In this document: positions 5,443 through 6,370 of the stretch, piece by piece
How the letters are laid out: each line of letters starts with the position of its first letter
How positions within the stretch are numbered: position 1 is the first letter of the stretch
Assembly: GCA_029935375.1 (NCBI GenBank)
Contig: JAOZKL010000048.1
Location: 1 to 6,370 of the forward strand
Direction of reading: 5' to 3'
DNA from: Patescibacteria group bacterium
GTDB lineage: Bacteria > Patescibacteriota > JACMRA01
Length of the DNA: 6,370 nucleotides
Notes under the pieces: generated by a model
The model's database searches: none
Told to the model about the DNA's origin: nothing
Seen by the model: only the letters and a program-made list of their open reading frames with translations
Translations under genes and position numbers: made by a program

Positions 5443-6270
5443 ATGTTGTCAGGTCAGCTGTATTACTATAACGCAAAGGTCAAGGAGTTTGGTACTCATC
5501 TTGCGTCTGGTAATGTGTCTAGGCTAGATATTCTTAGTGTTCCAAAACTGGAGAACAAAGATTATGAAGGAGTCAAACCTACTGAGATTGCAAGGACTGT
5601 GCGAGATATTTTTGCATCTAATTACAAAGAGATTCTTATAGATAATGAGCTAAAGTTTGCAGTTTCTTTTTGGGAATCTTTGACCAGTCCCCTCAAAAAA
5701 ATTTCATCCAAAACAGAGCCTCAATCAGATTATCAAAATGATTTGATCCAATGGCTAGAAAACGAAATGCCGTCTGATGGCATCTCCCACTTGCTTAGTT
5801 CTGGTGTGTTGGCTACTGATGATGAAGACTACGCTTGTTATTATGGCTTGGCTGTTTTCAATCAGCTTACTCTTAGCCAAATTGATATTTCAGATTTAGA
5901 CTTTTTGTCATCTCCTTCTATTGCCTCAGGCCCATCCAATCTTTCTTCCGAACCTCAGATGTTGGTTTTTTGTTCTAGCTATATTGCACCTCTTTTTGCT
6001 AACTTAAATGCAGAGATACTGCCTGTTTCTTCTAATGCGGAGATTAATCTTGCAAAAGCAAAAGAAGTTATGCAAGACAATCAAGAAATAAAGTTAGTTT
6101 TGTTGATTGGTCAGCACGATTTTGAAAGTATGGATCTTCTTAACAAAAAATTGCCAAAAGATATAATTGTATCATCTCTAGACCTAGAGGCTGGTGCAGA
6201 TAGTTCTTCTTCAGATGCAACATATTTTGACAAATTGGTCAGGGATACATTGGGTGTAAAGTTGGTTTAA
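5443..6270 (+). CDS. Apparent fusion of V/A-ATPase subunit C (shortened) and subunit F
   Basis: In V/A-ATPases, C is the funnel-shaped socket joining the central shaft to the proteolipid ring, and F is a small alpha/beta protein bound to D. In this 275-residue protein, residues 1-40 resemble the start of C subunits (YYYNAKVKEFGTHLAS, compare the YLNARVRxRxxxLL pattern of Thermus C), and a mostly helical region runs to about 150. A serine/proline-rich linker follows (155-171). Residues 171-275 then resemble a full F subunit: a first strand (MLVFCSS), a helix (YIAPLFANLNAEILPVSS), a second strand (IKLVLLIG), a third (KDIIVSSLD) and the diagnostic end YFDKLVRDTLGVKLV, matching ELVRKTIGFxIKL ends. 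The C-like part is about half the normal 320-350 residues. The gene lies between E and the expected A gene, where C and F normally sit, and no separate C or F gene is seen. The TAATTATG junction gives a 2-base gap to E. The F-like half is fairly clear; the C-like half is weaker. Confidence 0.6.
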   Translation: MLSGQLYYYNAKVKEFGTHLASGNVSRLDILSVPKLENKDYEGVKPTEIARTVRDIFASNYKEILIDNELKFAVSFWESLTSPLKKISSKTEPQSDYQNDLIQWLENEMPSDGISHLLSSGVLATDDEDYACYYGLAVFNQLTLSQIDISDLDFLSSPSIASGPSNLSSEPQMLVFCSSYIAPLFANLNAEILPVSSNAEINLAKAKEVMQDNQEIKLVLLIGQHDFESMDLLNKKLPKDIIVSSLDLEAGADSSSSDATYFDKLVRDTLGVKLV

Positions 6271-6297
6271 GTGAGATACTATTTAAAGGTAAGTCTG

Positions 6298-6325
6298 TTG
6301 ATATATCTTGATTATCAAATATAGT
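6298..6325 (+). promoter_or_regulatory. Putative promoter for the gene starting at 6341
   Basis: TTGATA (6298-6303, 5 of 6 consensus) and TATAGT (6320-6325, 5 of 6) are separated by 16 bases in the 70-base gap after the C-F gene. The expected transcript start near 6332 would give a leader of about 9 bases. Two small palindromes lie across the -35 and in the spacer: GATATATC (6300-6307) and TTGAT-T-ATCAA (6308-6318). They may be an operator or just AT-rich chance. No terminator hairpin is visible in the gap. Confidence 0.5.
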
Positions 6326-6340
6326 AATAAACTCAAAAAT

Positions 6341-6370
6341 ATGAAAAATCTAAAAAATTATTTAAGTGGG
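6341..6370 (+). CDS. Start of a further gene, cut by the window end; position suits ATPase subunit A
   Basis: An ATG at 6341 opens a frame of 10 codons (MKNLKNYLSG) that runs off the window. It is preceded by a promoter-like pair and by AAAAAT rather than a Shine-Dalgarno, like the other genes here. Gene order predicts catalytic subunit A next, but ten residues are too few to recognise any family, so no product is claimed. Confidence 0.35.
   Translation, partial: MKNLKNYLSG

Noticed and set aside
75..6270. Recoding of TGA as Gly or Trp, as in some candidate phyla
   Set aside because: No gene contains an in-frame TGA. Glycine uses GGN and tryptophan TGG, and all families run to normal ends under the standard bacterial code. 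TGA is simply not used as a stop in these seven genes.
5443..6270. A frameshift or assembly error joining separate C and F genes
   Set aside because: The frame is open throughout, with a Ser/Pro-rich linker and no start-like TTATG context at the boundary near 5950. A full C would need over 150 more residues than are present, so a simple missed stop does not explain it. Sequencing error cannot be fully excluded from one sequence.
6271..6340. Terminator or small RNA after the C-F gene
   Set aside because: Only weak AT-only inverted repeats are seen (for example TTTAA with TTAAA). The promoter-like pair explains the region better.
1..6370. CRISPR array, tRNA, rRNA, insertion sequence or toxin-antitoxin genes
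   Set aside because: No spaced repeats, cloverleaf, rRNA-like stretch, transposase or terminal inverted repeats were found on reading both strands.

Overview
The window is AT-rich bacterial DNA (GC roughly in the mid-30s % by eye). It carries most of a V/A-type (rotary, archaeal-like) ATPase operon, preceded by one modular phage-tail-like surface or display protein. All genes are on the + strand and packed with short gaps. None has a recognisable Shine-Dalgarno sequence, and all stops are TAA or TAG. There are no in-frame TGA codons, so the standard bacterial code suffices. A reduced V/A-ATPase, SD-less starts and a DUF1566-type variable-looking protein together suggest a small-genome lineage such as the Candidate Phyla Radiation (Patescibacteria). 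That placement is inference; no marker gene is present.

Layout: 1-74 holds a promoter. 75-1415 encodes a 446-residue protein built from a phage-tail-fibre-like N-terminus, a beta-rich virion-type module, a fibronectin type III domain and a C-terminal DUF1566 (C-type-lectin-like) domain. The end of that domain looks like the variable region of a diversity-generating retroelement. 1416-1540 is an intergenic region with a good promoter. From 1541 the ATPase genes follow: D (central rotor shaft), an 89-residue coiled-coil protein in the place usually held by the peripheral-stalk H/G gene, I (membrane stator), K (proteolipid ring), E (peripheral stalk), and a 275-residue protein. The last protein has a C-subunit-like N-terminus and an F-subunit-like C-terminus, so it appears to be a C-F fusion. 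A new promoter and the first 10 codons of another gene follow, at the place where catalytic subunit A would be expected.

How the genes work together: K forms the ion-carrying ring, and D plus the C-F protein would form the central rotor axle and its socket on the ring. I provides the ion half-channels with the essential arginine. E, with the small coiled-coil protein as possible partner, would form the stator stalk. Catalytic A and B are not in the window and should lie downstream. K carries all the Na+-coordinating residues known from Enterococcus NtpK, so a sodium-coupled enzyme is predicted.

The most notable points are the apparent C-F rotor fusion with a shortened C part, the complete Na+ signature, the candidate retroelement-diversified C-terminus, the SD-less starts that all read TTATG in the six ATPase genes, and promoter elements repeated ahead of D and K.
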